Positions 24,292-32,579 of a stretch of DNA of 64,000 nt are shown piece after piece; within the stretch, counting starts at the first letter, position 1; every line of letters starts with the position of its first letter. The notes beneath the pieces are model-generated. The model did no database searches. It saw only the letters and a program-made list of their open reading frames with translations, and was not told the DNA's origin. Source of the DNA: Thermoactinospora rubra (GTDB lineage Bacteria > Actinomycetota > Actinomycetes > Streptosporangiales > Streptosporangiaceae); contig NZ_KZ084330.1 of the NCBI RefSeq assembly GCF_002093975.1, forward strand, positions 31,828-95,827, in the 5' to 3' direction. The position numbers and the translations under genes are program-made.

Positions 24292-25067
24292 CGCCCCTCC
24301 CCGACGATGGCGTGGATCCGCGGCAGGGCCGCGACCAGCGACGCCAGCGGCGTGCGGTAGGCCAGCGCGCTGACGCTCACCGCGCCGCTGGGGGTGCGCG
24401 CGGAGGTGAGGAAGGCGGGCACCGCCACGCACGTGACGCCCTCCTCGTTCTCCTGGTCGTCGGTGGCGTAGCCGCGCTCGCGCACGGCCGCCAGGTCGGC
24501 CGCCAGCTCCTCCGCGGTGACCTTGGTGCCGGCCGTACGGCGGGGCAGCGGGCCCCGCGCCACCCAGGCGGCCACCGCCGCGTCGTCGGGCAGCGCGTAG
24601 GCCAGCAGCAGCTTGCCCACGGCCGTGCAGTGGGCCGGGTTCCGCCCGCCCACGGTGGAGGTGAGCCTGACCGGGCCCGACGGCGGGTCGACCTTGGCCC
24701 GGTAGACCACCTGCCGCCCGTCCAGCACCGCGTAGTGCGCGGTCTCCCCGAAGGCGGCCGCCAGCCGTTCCAGCGCGGGCCGTACCCGGACGTGGTCGGG
24801 GCGCGCCTCGTGGTGGGTGAACGCCAGCCGCAGGAACTCGTCGCCCAGCAGGTACCGGCCGCGGCCGTCCTGGAGGGCGAACCCCGCGCGGCGCAGGGAG
24901 GCCAGCGCCCGGTGCACGGTCGGCTTGGGGGACTCCACCGCCCTGGCCGTCTCCTCCAGCCCCACGCCCTCGGGATGCTCGGCCAGCACGCGCAGCACGG
25001 CCAGCACCCGGTCGGAGCCGACGAGCCGCTCTTCTCGCCGCCGGGCGCCGCGGCTAGAGTCGATCAT
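24288..25067 (-). CDS. IclR-family regulator of the sugar-acid cluster
   Basis: A 259-residue regulator. The N-terminal winged helix (RVLAVLRVLAEHPEGVGLEETARAVESPKPTVHRALASLRRAGF) precedes the GAF-like IclR effector domain with HCTAVGKLLLAYAL and GYATDDQENEEGVTCVAVPAF. The frame is open further upstream, but ATG 25067 is 7 bases after a TAGCAT hexamer on the minus strand and suits a leaderless start. It is autogenously placed, being first gene of its operon and divergent from the dehydratase gene. A perfect palindrome at 25089-25103 between the starts is its likely operator. Confidence 0.9.
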   Translation of the reverse strand: MIDSSRGARRREERLVGSDRVLAVLRVLAEHPEGVGLEETARAVESPKPTVHRALASLRRAGFALQDGRGRYLLGDEFLRLAFTHHEARPDHVRVRPALERLAAAFGETAHYAVLDGRQVVYRAKVDPPSGPVRLTSTVGGRNPAHCTAVGKLLLAYALPDDAAVAAWVARGPLPRRTAGTKVTAEELAADLAAVRERGYATDDQENEEGVTCVAVPAFLTSARTPSGAVSVSALAYRTPLASLVAALPRIHAIVGEGR

Positions 25068-25074
25068 ATTCCGG

Positions 25075-25080
25075 ATGCTA
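25075..25080 (-). promoter_or_regulatory. Candidate -10 hexamer TAGCAT for leaderless iclR
   Basis: Minus strand, 7 bases before ATG 25067; the palindrome TTCCGT-CAA-ACGGAA lies where the -35 region would be. Confidence 0.5.
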
Positions 25081-25088
25081 GATCGGCG

Positions 25089-25103
25089 TTCCGTCAAACG
25101 GAA
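25089..25103. promoter_or_regulatory. IclR operator candidate
   Basis: TTCCGT-CAA-ACGGAA is a perfect 6-base inverted repeat in the 43-base gap between the divergent iclR and dehydratase starts. It ends seven bases before ATG 25111, so it also covers the dehydratase ribosome-binding region (GAAGAAGG). Confidence 0.65.
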
Positions 25104-25110
25104 GAAGGCC

Positions 25111-26805
25111 ATGCGCAGCGACCAGTGGTACGCGGGGACCGACCGCAACGCCTACATCCACCGCGCCTGGATGCGCCGCGGCCTGCCCCGGGAGGCGTTC
25201 GGGGGCGGCCGGCCGCACATCGCCATCGCCAACACCGCCTCCGACCTCACCCCGTGCAACATGCACCTGGACGAGGTCGCCGAGCACGTCAAGCACGGCG
25301 TGTGGGGGGCGGGCGGCGTCCCACTGAACCTGCCGGTCCTGTCGCTCGGGGAGACCCAGGTGCGCCCGACGGCCATGCTGTGGCGCAACCTGGCCGCCAT
25401 GGCCGCCGAGGAGATGTTCCGCGCCAACCCCGTCGACGGCCTGGTCCTGCTCGGCGGCTGCGACAAGACCATCCCCGCGCTGCTGATGGCCGCCGCCTCG
25501 GTGGACCTGCCCGCCGTCGTCGTGCCCGGCGGGCCGATGCTCACCGGCCACTTCCGCGGCCTCCCGCTGGGCTGCGGCACCGACGTGTGGCGGCTCAGCG
25601 AGGAGGTGCGCGCCGGGACGCTGTCGCGGGAGGCGTTCCTCGCCTCCGAGTCGGTCATGATCCGCAGCAAGGGCCACTGCAACACCATGGGCACCGCCTC
25701 CACGATGGCCTGCATGGCCGAGGCCCTCGGCATGACCCTCCCCGGGACCGCCGGCACCCCGGCCCCCGACGCGCGCCTGCTGGAACGCGCCCACTACACC
25801 GGCAGGCTCGCCGTCGAGCTGGTCCGCGAGGGCCGCACGCCCTCCCAGGTCATGACCCGCGGGGCGTTCCACAACGCGATCGTCACGCTGGCCGCGATCG
25901 GCGGCTCCACCAACGCCGTGGTCCACCTGCTGGCGATCGCCGGGCGGCTCGGCGTCGGCCTGACGCTGGACGACTTCGACCGGACCGGCTCCGGCGTGCC
26001 GCTCCTGGTGGACCTGCAACCGGCCGGGCGGCACCTGATGGACGACCTGTTCCGCGCGGGCGGGCTGCCGGCCGTGCTGAAGGAGGTCGCCGACCTGCTC
26101 GACCCCGCCGCCGTGACCGTCACGGGCAGGCCGCTCGTCGAGCACCTGGCCGAGGCGGAGATCTGGGACGAGTCGGTCATCCGGCGCCGCTCCTCGCCGC
26201 TGCTGGAGGACGCGGGCATCGCCGTCCTGCGCGGCAACCTCGCCCCGCGCGGCGCGGTCGTCAAGCCCGCCGCCGCCTCGCCGCACCTGCTGCGGCACCG
26301 CGGCAGGGCGATCGTGTTCGACAGCGTCGAAGACCTGCGCGCCCGGCTCGACACCGTCGACGCCGACGAGACCAGCGTGCTCATCCTGCGCGGCTGCGGG
26401 CCGCGTGGTTATCCCGGCATGCCGGAGGTCGGCAACCTGCCGCTGCCCGCCAAGCTGCTGGCCAAGGGGGTGCGGGACATGGTGCGCGTCAGCGACGCCC
26501 GCATGAGCGGCACCGCCTACGGCACGGTGGTCCTGCACACCGCGCCGGAGGCGGCCGTCGGCGGGCCGCTCGCGTTGGTGCGCACGGGCGACCCGATCGT
26601 GCTCGACGTGCCGGCCCGGCGGCTGGACGTCGACGTCCCCGCCGGGGAGCTGGCCCGGCGCGAGCCGGTCACCGCGGGCTTCGCCGCCCCGAGCCGCGGC
26701 TGGGAGCGGCTGTATGTCGACCATGTCCTCCAGGCCGACCAGGGGGCCGACCTGGACTTCCTCGTCGGCTCCAGCGGCCACCGCGTGGCCAGGGACTCTC
26801 ACTGA
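25111..26805 (+). CDS. IlvD/Edd-family dehydratase, probably sugar-acid specific
   Basis: A 564-residue Fe-S dehydratase. Cluster Cys candidates are Cys49 (SDLTPCNMH), Cys117 (LLGGCDKTIP) and Cys190 (SKGHCNTMGTASTMACMAEALG), the three positions conserved in IlvD/Edd enzymes. The C-terminal domain has VSDARMSGTAYGTVVLH. The family contains dihydroxyacid dehydratase (branched-chain amino acids), phosphogluconate dehydratase and aldonate dehydratases. Grouping with a sugar dehydrogenase, lactonase and IclR favours an aldonate (pentonate or hexonate) dehydratase. ATG 25111 has GAAGAAGG just upstream. No aldolase or keto-acid dehydrogenase for the next step lies nearby. Confidence 0.9.
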   Translation: MRSDQWYAGTDRNAYIHRAWMRRGLPREAFGGGRPHIAIANTASDLTPCNMHLDEVAEHVKHGVWGAGGVPLNLPVLSLGETQVRPTAMLWRNLAAMAAEEMFRANPVDGLVLLGGCDKTIPALLMAAASVDLPAVVVPGGPMLTGHFRGLPLGCGTDVWRLSEEVRAGTLSREAFLASESVMIRSKGHCNTMGTASTMACMAEALGMTLPGTAGTPAPDARLLERAHYTGRLAVELVREGRTPSQVMTRGAFHNAIVTLAAIGGSTNAVVHLLAIAGRLGVGLTLDDFDRTGSGVPLLVDLQPAGRHLMDDLFRAGGLPAVLKEVADLLDPAAVTVTGRPLVEHLAEAEIWDESVIRRRSSPLLEDAGIAVLRGNLAPRGAVVKPAAASPHLLRHRGRAIVFDSVEDLRARLDTVDADETSVLILRGCGPRGYPGMPEVGNLPLPAKLLAKGVRDMVRVSDARMSGTAYGTVVLHTAPEAAVGGPLALVRTGDPIVLDVPARRLDVDVPAGELARREPVTAGFAAPSRGWERLYVDHVLQADQGADLDFLVGSSGHRVARDSH

Positions 26806-26853
26806 GGCGCGCACCGCAGGCCGCGACGCGCCCAGGGTCTTGCCGGAGCGGTT

Positions 26854-27320
26854 CTAACCTTGGCGGCGGCTGCGGTAGGCGGCGGTCTTGGCCCGCGCCG
26901 TGCACGCGGCGCTGCAGTGCCGGCGCGAGCCGTTGCGCGTGAGGTCGATGTAGACCGCCTCGCACCGGCGCGCCTGGCACTGGCCGAACCGGCGGGAGCC
27001 GTAGCCGTCCACGATGAGGGCCAGCGCGGTGGCGAACTCGCCGCCCAGCGCCTCGACCTCGGTCTCACCCGACCCGTGGAAGTGCACGTGGAACGGCTGG
27101 CCGACGTCCTCCGTCAGGTACGGCTGCGCGCGGTACTCCCGGATCATCGCGTTGATGAGCGCGGCCTGCTCCGCCGCCGAGTCCGCCACCAGCGCGCCAC
27201 GCAGCTTCCAGGCCAGCGACGCCAGGCGCTCGCCCGCGTCGGGCGCCGCCAGCAGCGCCTCGGCCCTGCGCCCGGACAGGTGGCCGGCGAAGGCGGTCGC
27301 GAGCGCGGGGCCGTCCAGCC
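26854..27320 (-). CDS. CGNR zinc-finger protein, start missing
   Basis: The C-terminal 45 residues form a CGNR-type zinc finger (GQCQARRCEAVYIDLTRNGSRRHCSAACTARAKTAAY) with four Cys; here CTAR replaces the name-giving CGNR. Before it is an ABATE-like stress-induced domain (WKLRGALVADSAAEQAALIN). Such proteins are probable DNA-binding regulators. The recognisable sequence begins about 27320 (DGPALATAFAGHLSGRR), and no ATG, GTG or TTG lies there; the open frame continues only as antisense of the MFS gene, with the next in-frame GTG near 27460. Some N-terminal residues therefore appear to be deleted, as for its divergent neighbour. Confidence 0.72.
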
Positions 27321-28503
27321 GGTCGGCCGGGGCGTCCCGCGCCAGCTCGCCGCCGCCCTGCTGGCCCGGCTGTCGACGCCGGTCCTCAGCCTGGCCCTCA
27401 TGCTGGTCGTGGCGGAGCGGACGCGGTCGTACGGCGTGGCGGGGCTGGTGCTGACCTGTCACGCGCTGGCCCTGGCGGTGTGCGCGCCCCTGACCGGACG
27501 GCTGGCCGACCGGCGCCGCGCCCGCCCCGTGCTCGTCGCGTTCCTCGCCGCCCACGCGCTCGCCTACGGCACCCTCCTGGCGGCCCTGGCGCTCGCCGTA
27601 CCGGCCGCCGCCCTCATCGCCTCGGCCGTCCTGCTGGGCGCCACCACCCCGCCCGCCACCTCGGTCGGCCGGGCCGCCTGGCCCAGGCTCGTGCCCGCCG
27701 AGTCGCTGCCCGCCGCCTACGCGCTGGACAACGCGGTCAACGAGCTCATGTTCGTCGCCGGGCCGGTCCTGGTCTCCGTGCTGCTGCTGGCCGCACCCGC
27801 CCAGGCGATCGTGGCCGGGGCGGGTGCGGCCCTGCTGCTGGGCGTCGCCCTGCTGGCGGCCTCGCCCGCCGTACGGGACCACACCCCGGCCGGGCGGCCC
27901 ACCGGCTCACGCGGCAGGCTCGCCCGGCTGTCCGGGCCGCTCGCGCACCGTCCCACGCTCGTGGTCCTCGCCGTGGCCGCCACCGCGGCCTTCGCCTTCG
28001 GCTGCCTGCGCGTCGCCACCCTGGCCGCGGCCACCGTCAGCGGCGCGCCGGCCGCCGCCGGGGTCCTCATGGGCCTGCTGTCGGCCGGCGCGCTCGCCGG
28101 GGGACTGCTGTACGGCACGCGCACCTGGCCGTTCAGCGGCCGGACGATGCTCATCGCGCTCTCCCTGGCCGACGCCGCCATCCTGCTCGCCGACGCCGCG
28201 CCGACCGGCTTGGCCGCGCTGGCGGCGCTGGTCGCCCTGACCGGGCTGCTGCAGGGGCCGCGCGACGCGCTCCAGGCCACGCTGCTGGCCGGCCACACGC
28301 CCGCCGAGCACCGCACCGAGGCCTTCTCCTGGCTCAACACGTTCATGTGGACCGGCTACGGCCTGGGCGCGGCCATCGCGGGCCGGCTGACCGGGCCGCT
28401 GGACGGCGGCGCGCCCGCCTTCCTGGCCGCCGCGGCGGTCGCCCTGCTGGGGGCGGCGCTGGCGGCGGCCTGCTACCGGCCCGCGTCGGCGGAGCCGGGC
28501 TGA
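27280..28503 (+). CDS. MFS transporter, start missing or displaced
   Basis: A twelve-helix major facilitator, probably an exporter. Native sequence is evident from about 27331 (GVPRQLAAALLARLSTPVLSLALMLVV, helix 1), with the MFS loop motif GRLADRRRARPV between helices 2 and 3 and a final helix before YRPASAEPG. No start codon precedes it within the likely native length; the first in-frame candidate, GTG 27280, lies in the antisense of the CGNR gene, and ATG 27400 would cut helix 1. I give GTG 27280 only as the nearest possible start. The 3' end overlaps the convergent GT2 gene by 31 bases. Confidence 0.75.
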   Translation: MAGEGGRERGAVQPVGRGVPRQLAAALLARLSTPVLSLALMLVVAERTRSYGVAGLVLTCHALALAVCAPLTGRLADRRRARPVLVAFLAAHALAYGTLLAALALAVPAAALIASAVLLGATTPPATSVGRAAWPRLVPAESLPAAYALDNAVNELMFVAGPVLVSVLLLAAPAQAIVAGAGAALLLGVALLAASPAVRDHTPAGRPTGSRGRLARLSGPLAHRPTLVVLAVAATAAFAFGCLRVATLAAATVSGAPAAAGVLMGLLSAGALAGGLLYGTRTWPFSGRTMLIALSLADAAILLADAAPTGLAALAALVALTGLLQGPRDALQATLLAGHTPAEHRTEAFSWLNTFMWTGYGLGAAIAGRLTGPLDGGAPAFLAAAAVALLGAALAAACYRPASAEPG

Positions 28504-29216
28504 GCCGTCCCCTGGTTGAGGGCGCGCCGCATGTCCGCCACCGCGCGCAGCGTGCCGCGCACGGTGCCGGTGACCTTGGAACGGCCCTCCCGGCGCAGGT
28601 AGTCCACCTCCACCTCGCTGATGCGCCACCCCGCGGCGGCGGCCCGCAGCACCATCTCCAGCGGGTAGCCGAAACGCCGGTCGGCCAGGCCCAGGGCCAG
28701 GAGCGGCTCCCGGCGGCAGGCCCGCATCGGTCCCAGGTCGCGCAACGGCACGCCGGTACGGCGGCGCAGGTCGCGGGCCAGCACGGCGTTGCCGAGCCGG
28801 GCGTGCGGCGGCCAGGCGCCGCGCTCGCGGGGCACCCGCCGCCCGAGCACCAGGTCGCTCCGCCCGTCCAGGACCGGCAGCGCCACCGCGGGCAGCTGGC
28901 GGGGGTCGAGGGAGGCGTCGGCGTCCATGAAGCACACGACGTCGGCGGTCGCGGCGGACAGCCCGGCGTGGCAGGCGGCGCCGAAACCGCGCCGCGGCTC
29001 GGCGACCACCCGCGCGCCCAGCCGGGCGGCGACCTCGGCCGAGCCGTCGGTGGAGCCGTTGTCGACCACGAGGGGGACGTAGCCGCCGGGCATCCGCTCC
29101 AGCACCCAGGCCAGCCCGGCTGCCTCGTTCAGGCAGGGCAGGATCACCTCGGCGGTCATGGGGGTGCCCGCGCCGGCGGCGGTCGTGTGGTCGGCGGTCG
29201 TGTGGTCGGCGGTCAT
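28473..29216 (-). CDS. Glycosyltransferase family 2 (polyprenyl-phosphate sugar synthase-like)
   Basis: A 247-residue GT-A enzyme with VILPCLNEAAGLAWVLERMP, VVDNGSTDGSAEVA, the metal motif FMDADASLDP, and a C-terminal YPLEMVLRAAAAGWRISEVEVDYLRREGRSKVTG typical of DPM1/UPP-sugar synthases, but without membrane helices. ATG 29216 overlaps the epimerase stop (ATGA). The first 19 residues are a TADHT-type duplication, and ATG 29159 directly before the GT2 fold is an equally good start. It probably transfers a nucleotide-sugar residue to a lipid carrier for the GT-C enzyme at 30589. Confidence 0.87.
   Translation of the reverse strand: MTADHTTADHTTAAGAGTPMTAEVILPCLNEAAGLAWVLERMPGGYVPLVVDNGSTDGSAEVAARLGARVVAEPRRGFGAACHAGLSAATADVVCFMDADASLDPRQLPAVALPVLDGRSDLVLGRRVPRERGAWPPHARLGNAVLARDLRRRTGVPLRDLGPMRACRREPLLALGLADRRFGYPLEMVLRAAAAGWRISEVEVDYLRREGRSKVTGTVRGTLRAVADMRRALNQGTAQPGSADAGR
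29168..29214. repeat. 15-base tandem duplication at the GT2 5' end
   Basis: The minus-strand unit ACCGCCGACCACACG occurs twice in a row followed by a partial third, encoding Thr-Ala-Asp-His-Thr repeats right after the ATG 29216 start. A copy of ATGACCGCCGA recurs at the second start, 29159. Confidence 0.75.
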
Positions 29217-30193
29217 GAGAAGGCGAACTCCTTCATCCCCGCGTCGAAACCGCACGCCGCCCGGAAGCCGAGCCCGGCGCGGGCCCTGTCCGGCGAGGCG
29301 ACGATGTGGCGGACGTCGCCCAGCCGGTACTCGCCGGTGACGACCGGGGCGGGGCCGCCGCGCGCGGCCGCCAGGGCGGCGGCCATCTCGCCCACGGTGC
29401 GGGGCGTGCCGCTGGCGATGTTGTAGGCGGCCAGCGTGCCCGGCGGCGGCACGGTCGTGGCCGCCGCGAGGTTGGCGCGGGCGACGTCGCGGACGTGGAC
29501 GAAGTCCCGCAGCTGGCGCCCGTCCTCGAACACCCTCGGCGGCCTGCCCGCCTCCAGCGCGGAACGGAAGATCGCGGCGACGCCCGCGTACGGGGTGTCG
29601 CGCGGCATCCGCGGCCCGTAGACGTTGTGGTAGCGGAGCGCCACCGCGTGGCCGCCGGTCTCCCGCGCCCAGTTGGCGGCCAGGTGCTCCTGGGCAAGCT
29701 TGGAGGTGGCGTAGGCGTTGCGGGGGTCGGGCGGCGCGTCCTCGCCGATGACCGCGTGGGCGAGGGCCGCGCCGCAGCGCGGGCAGGGCGGCTCGAACCG
29801 GCCCCGCTCGAGGTCGGCGACGGCGCGCGGCCCCGGCCTGACGCGGCCGTGCTCGGGGCAGTCGTAGGCGCCCTCCCCGTAGATCACCATGGAGGAGGCG
29901 AGCACGAGCCGCCCGATGCCGTGCCTGGCCATGGCGGCCAGCAGGACGGCGGTGCCGTGCACGTTGACCGAGGCGTAGTCCGGCAGGTCGGAGACGTCCA
30001 CGCCGAGGCCCACCTTGGCCGCCTGGTGCGCCACCAGGTCCGCGCCGGGCAGCACCCGGTCCAGGGCGGCGTCGTCGCGCACGTCGAGCCCGTCCGCGAC
30101 GTCCAGCCCCACCACCTCGTGACCGGCCGCCTCGAACTCCTCCACCACGTGGCTCCCGATGAACCCGGCCGAGCCGGTGACGATCACCCTCAC
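29213..30193 (-). CDS. NAD-dependent epimerase/dehydratase with Cys-rich insert
   Basis: A 326-residue extended SDR acting on a nucleotide sugar. The N-terminal Rossmann TGSAGFIGSHVVEEF, the Ser of LASSMVIYGEG and YATSK in NAYATSKLAQEHL are intact. Between the Ser and Tyr motifs is an insert of about 45 residues with YDCPEHG and CPRCG, which looks like a small zinc-binding knuckle and is uncommon in UDP-sugar epimerases. Start GTG 30193 lies 7 bases after a minus-strand TAGCGT hexamer. It heads a two-gene unit with the GT2 gene. Confidence 0.87.
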   Translation of the reverse strand: MRVIVTGSAGFIGSHVVEEFEAAGHEVVGLDVADGLDVRDDAALDRVLPGADLVAHQAAKVGLGVDVSDLPDYASVNVHGTAVLLAAMARHGIGRLVLASSMVIYGEGAYDCPEHGRVRPGPRAVADLERGRFEPPCPRCGAALAHAVIGEDAPPDPRNAYATSKLAQEHLAANWARETGGHAVALRYHNVYGPRMPRDTPYAGVAAIFRSALEAGRPPRVFEDGRQLRDFVHVRDVARANLAAATTVPPPGTLAAYNIASGTPRTVGEMAAALAAARGGPAPVVTGEYRLGDVRHIVASPDRARAGLGFRAACGFDAGMKEFAFS

Positions 30194-30200
30194 ACCGCCG

Positions 30201-30206
30201 ACGCTA
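30201..30206 (-). promoter_or_regulatory. Candidate -10 hexamer TAGCGT, leaderless epimerase mRNA
   Basis: Minus strand, 7 bases before GTG 30193. Confidence 0.45.
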
Positions 30207-30588
30207 ACCAGGGGCCCCGCCGGGTTGAAGCTCACGGCCGATCCCGTTCGCGAGCCGTAAGAACTCGACACCCCACCCGATCTCCCCGGCCGGGATCCTC
30301 GCCCCTCGCACGATTTCCTCAGCCGGCGAGGTGAACGCCCCACAAGATCCCCGGTTCCCGAGCCGATGAGGTGGGCGGGTGCGGGGTGGCGGGGGCTTGC
30401 TACGGCGAGGGTCGCCACTCCGGCAGGTCCTGCCTGGGTCCTGGGCCGGTGAGGTGGGCAGGGTGCGCGGTGGCGGGGTCCCGTGACGGGGAGGGCCGCC
30501 CCCTTCCTCCAGGCCGCATTTCTTACGGATCACGGACGTCCTGAGCCGCGACGGCCGCACATCGCGCTCGCGGTGCGAGGCTGCTGCC
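30207..30588. repeat. Intergenic region with imperfect direct repeats
   Basis: The 395 bases between the divergent epimerase and GT-C genes hold no convincing gene. A G-rich motif recurs: AGCCGATGAGGTGGGCGGGT and onwards (30361-30395), GGCCGGTGAGGTGGGCAGGG and onwards (30444-30479), and a shorter copy AGCCGGCGAGGTGAA (30321-30335). The first two agree over about 36 bases apart from small indels. The right part must contain the GT-C promoter; I see no clear -35/-10 pair. Confidence 0.55.
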
Positions 30589-31896
30589 GTGAGGCGACGG
30601 ACGTTCTGGGTGGGCGCGGTCCTGGCGGCCCTCGTCGCCGTCCTGGTGAGGACGTCCCTCGGGCCGCCCGGCCTGCTGGGCTGGTACCTGGCCGCCTGGG
30701 CGCTGTTCGCCGCCGCGCTGTGGCTGGCCCGCGGGCTGCCCCGGCGGCGCCTGGCCGCCCTCGCGGTCGGCGGCGGGATCGCCGTGGCCGCGACCGGCCT
30801 GGCCGCCCCGCCGAGCACCAGCACCGACTCCTACCGCTACGCCTGGGACGGCCGCGTCCAGGCGGCCGGCGTCTCGCCCTACGACCACCCGCCCGCCGAC
30901 CCCGCCCTCGCCCGGCTGCGCGACGACTGGCTGTTTCCTCCCGGCTGCGGCCGGCCCTTCTGCACCCGCATCAACCGGCCCGCCGTCCACACGATCTACC
31001 CGCCCGTCGCCCAGGCGTACTTCCTGCTCGTCCACCTGCTCTCACCCGAAGGCTCCCGCCACAAGCCGCTGCAGGTGGGCGGCGCCCTGATGGCCGTGCT
31101 GGTCACCCTGGCGCTGTGCCGGTGGCACGGCGCGCGGGCGGCGGCCTGCTGGGCCTGGTGCCCCGCCGTACCGGCAGAGGCGGTCAACAACGCCCACGTC
31201 GACATGCTCGGCGTGCTGCTCGTGGTGCTGGCTTTCTGCGTGACGCGCGGCAGGGGAGCGCTGCTCGGCGCGGCGGTGGCGGCCAAGCTGCTGCCCGCGA
31301 CGGCCCTGCCGGGCGCGCTGTCCGGGGTGTTGCGCGACGGCGTGGACCGGCGGCGGATCCTGCGGATCATCGGGCCCGCCGCGCTGGTCGTCGTCCTGGC
31401 CTACCTGCCCTACGCGCTGGCCTCCCGGGCTTCCGTGCTGGGCTACCTGGCCGGGTACGTCGAGGAGGAGGGGCTGGACGACCCGTCGGCGCGCGAGCGG
31501 TACGCCCTGCTGCGGCTCGTCCTGCCCGACTCCTGGGCGCCGCCGGCGGCGATCGCCCTGCTGGCCTTGGTCATGCTGCACGTGCTGCGCCGCGGGGACC
31601 CCGGCCGCCCCTGGCACGGCGCGCTGCCGGTCGCCGGCTCCCTCCTGCTGCTGGTCACGCCGGCCTACTCCTGGTACGCCCTGCTCGTCGTCGCGCTGGC
31701 CGCCATGGCCGGCCGGTGGGAGTGGCTGGGCGTGGCACTGGCCGGCGCCGTCGCCTACCTGTCGGGTCCGGCGACCGTCCCGGGTCCGGCGACCCTCGCG
31801 TACGGCCTGGCCGCCTCGGCGGTCCTGGCCTGCTGGGCCGTACGTCGTGCCGAGAGGATTGGACACGCCCATGACGCAGATCTTGGTCATCGCTAA
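30589..31896 (+). CDS. GT-C fold membrane glycosyltransferase (GT87/DUF2029-like)
   Basis: A 435-residue polytopic protein with about ten membrane helices. The first extracytoplasmic loop has the conserved GT-C type sequence STSTDSYRYAWDGRVQAAGVSPYDHPP with the acidic Asp, as in polyprenyl-phosphomannose-dependent transferases. Two Cys in PPGCGRPFCTR may form a disulfide. Start GTG 30589 has GCGAGG eight bases upstream. Its last 26 bases overlap the next gene, so the two are coupled. Likely role: extracytoplasmic transfer of a lipid-linked sugar to a cell-envelope acceptor. Confidence 0.83.
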   Translation: MRRRTFWVGAVLAALVAVLVRTSLGPPGLLGWYLAAWALFAAALWLARGLPRRRLAALAVGGGIAVAATGLAAPPSTSTDSYRYAWDGRVQAAGVSPYDHPPADPALARLRDDWLFPPGCGRPFCTRINRPAVHTIYPPVAQAYFLLVHLLSPEGSRHKPLQVGGALMAVLVTLALCRWHGARAAACWAWCPAVPAEAVNNAHVDMLGVLLVVLAFCVTRGRGALLGAAVAAKLLPATALPGALSGVLRDGVDRRRILRIIGPAALVVVLAYLPYALASRASVLGYLAGYVEEEGLDDPSARERYALLRLVLPDSWAPPAAIALLALVMLHVLRRGDPGRPWHGALPVAGSLLLLVTPAYSWYALLVVALAAMAGRWEWLGVALAGAVAYLSGPATVPGPATLAYGLAASAVLACWAVRRAERIGHAHDADLGHR

Positions 31897-32554
31897 GGAA
31901 CCCGTGCCCGGCCGGGTCAAGACCCGGCTCACCCCGCCCTTCAGCCCGGCCCAGGCCGCGGAGCTGGCCGCGGCGGCGCTGGAGGACACCCTGCGCGCGG
32001 TCGCCGCCGCGCCCGCCACCCAGCGCGTGCTGGCACTGGACGGCCGGCCGGGCGGCTGGCTGCCCGACGGCTTCGTGGTGATCCCGCAACGCGGCGCGGG
32101 CCTGGACGAACGCCTGGCAGCGGCGTTCGCCGACGCCTGCCGGCTGCGGCCCGGGCCCGCCGTCCTGATCGGCATGGACACCCCGCAGGTGACCGCCGGC
32201 CTGCTGCGGCGCGCGGCCGAGGCGCTGGCCGGCCACGACGCGGTGTACGGCCCGGCCGCCGACGGCGGCTTCTGGCTGCTGGGCCTGCGCGAACCCGACC
32301 CGGACCTGCTGCTCGGCGTGCCCATGTCGCGCCCGGAGACCGGCAGGCGCCAGCTCGACCGGCTGGCGCGGGCCGGGCTGAGCGTCTGCCACCTGCCGGA
32401 GCTGACGGACGTGGACACCGCCGAGGACGCCTTCCGCGTCGCCGGGCAGGCCCCGGCCACCCGCTTCGCCGCCGCGCTGCGAGAGACGACGCGACCACAG
32501 AAAGTCACGATTGTCCCAAAGGTCAAATCGGGCACTCCCTACCTATTGGTTTGA
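31871..32554 (+). CDS. TIGR04282 (DUF2064) glycosyltransferase-like protein
   Basis: A 227-residue nucleotidyltransferase-fold protein with ILVIAKEPVPGRVKTRLTPPFSPAQAAELA at the N-terminus and LIGMDTPQV, YGPAADGGFWLLGL in the core, the hallmark of the TIGR04282 family. These proteins resemble MobA/CofC-type transferases, but the reaction is not established. ATG 31871 lies within the end of the GT-C gene. The cluster of GT2, epimerase, GT-C and this gene suggests a shared role in making a lipid-linked sugar. Confidence 0.88.
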   Translation: MTQILVIAKEPVPGRVKTRLTPPFSPAQAAELAAAALEDTLRAVAAAPATQRVLALDGRPGGWLPDGFVVIPQRGAGLDERLAAAFADACRLRPGPAVLIGMDTPQVTAGLLRRAAEALAGHDAVYGPAADGGFWLLGLREPDPDLLLGVPMSRPETGRRQLDRLARAGLSVCHLPELTDVDTAEDAFRVAGQAPATRFAAALRETTRPQKVTIVPKVKSGTPYLLV

Positions 32555-32579
32555 GACGTCGCAGGGAGATACTGGCGAT

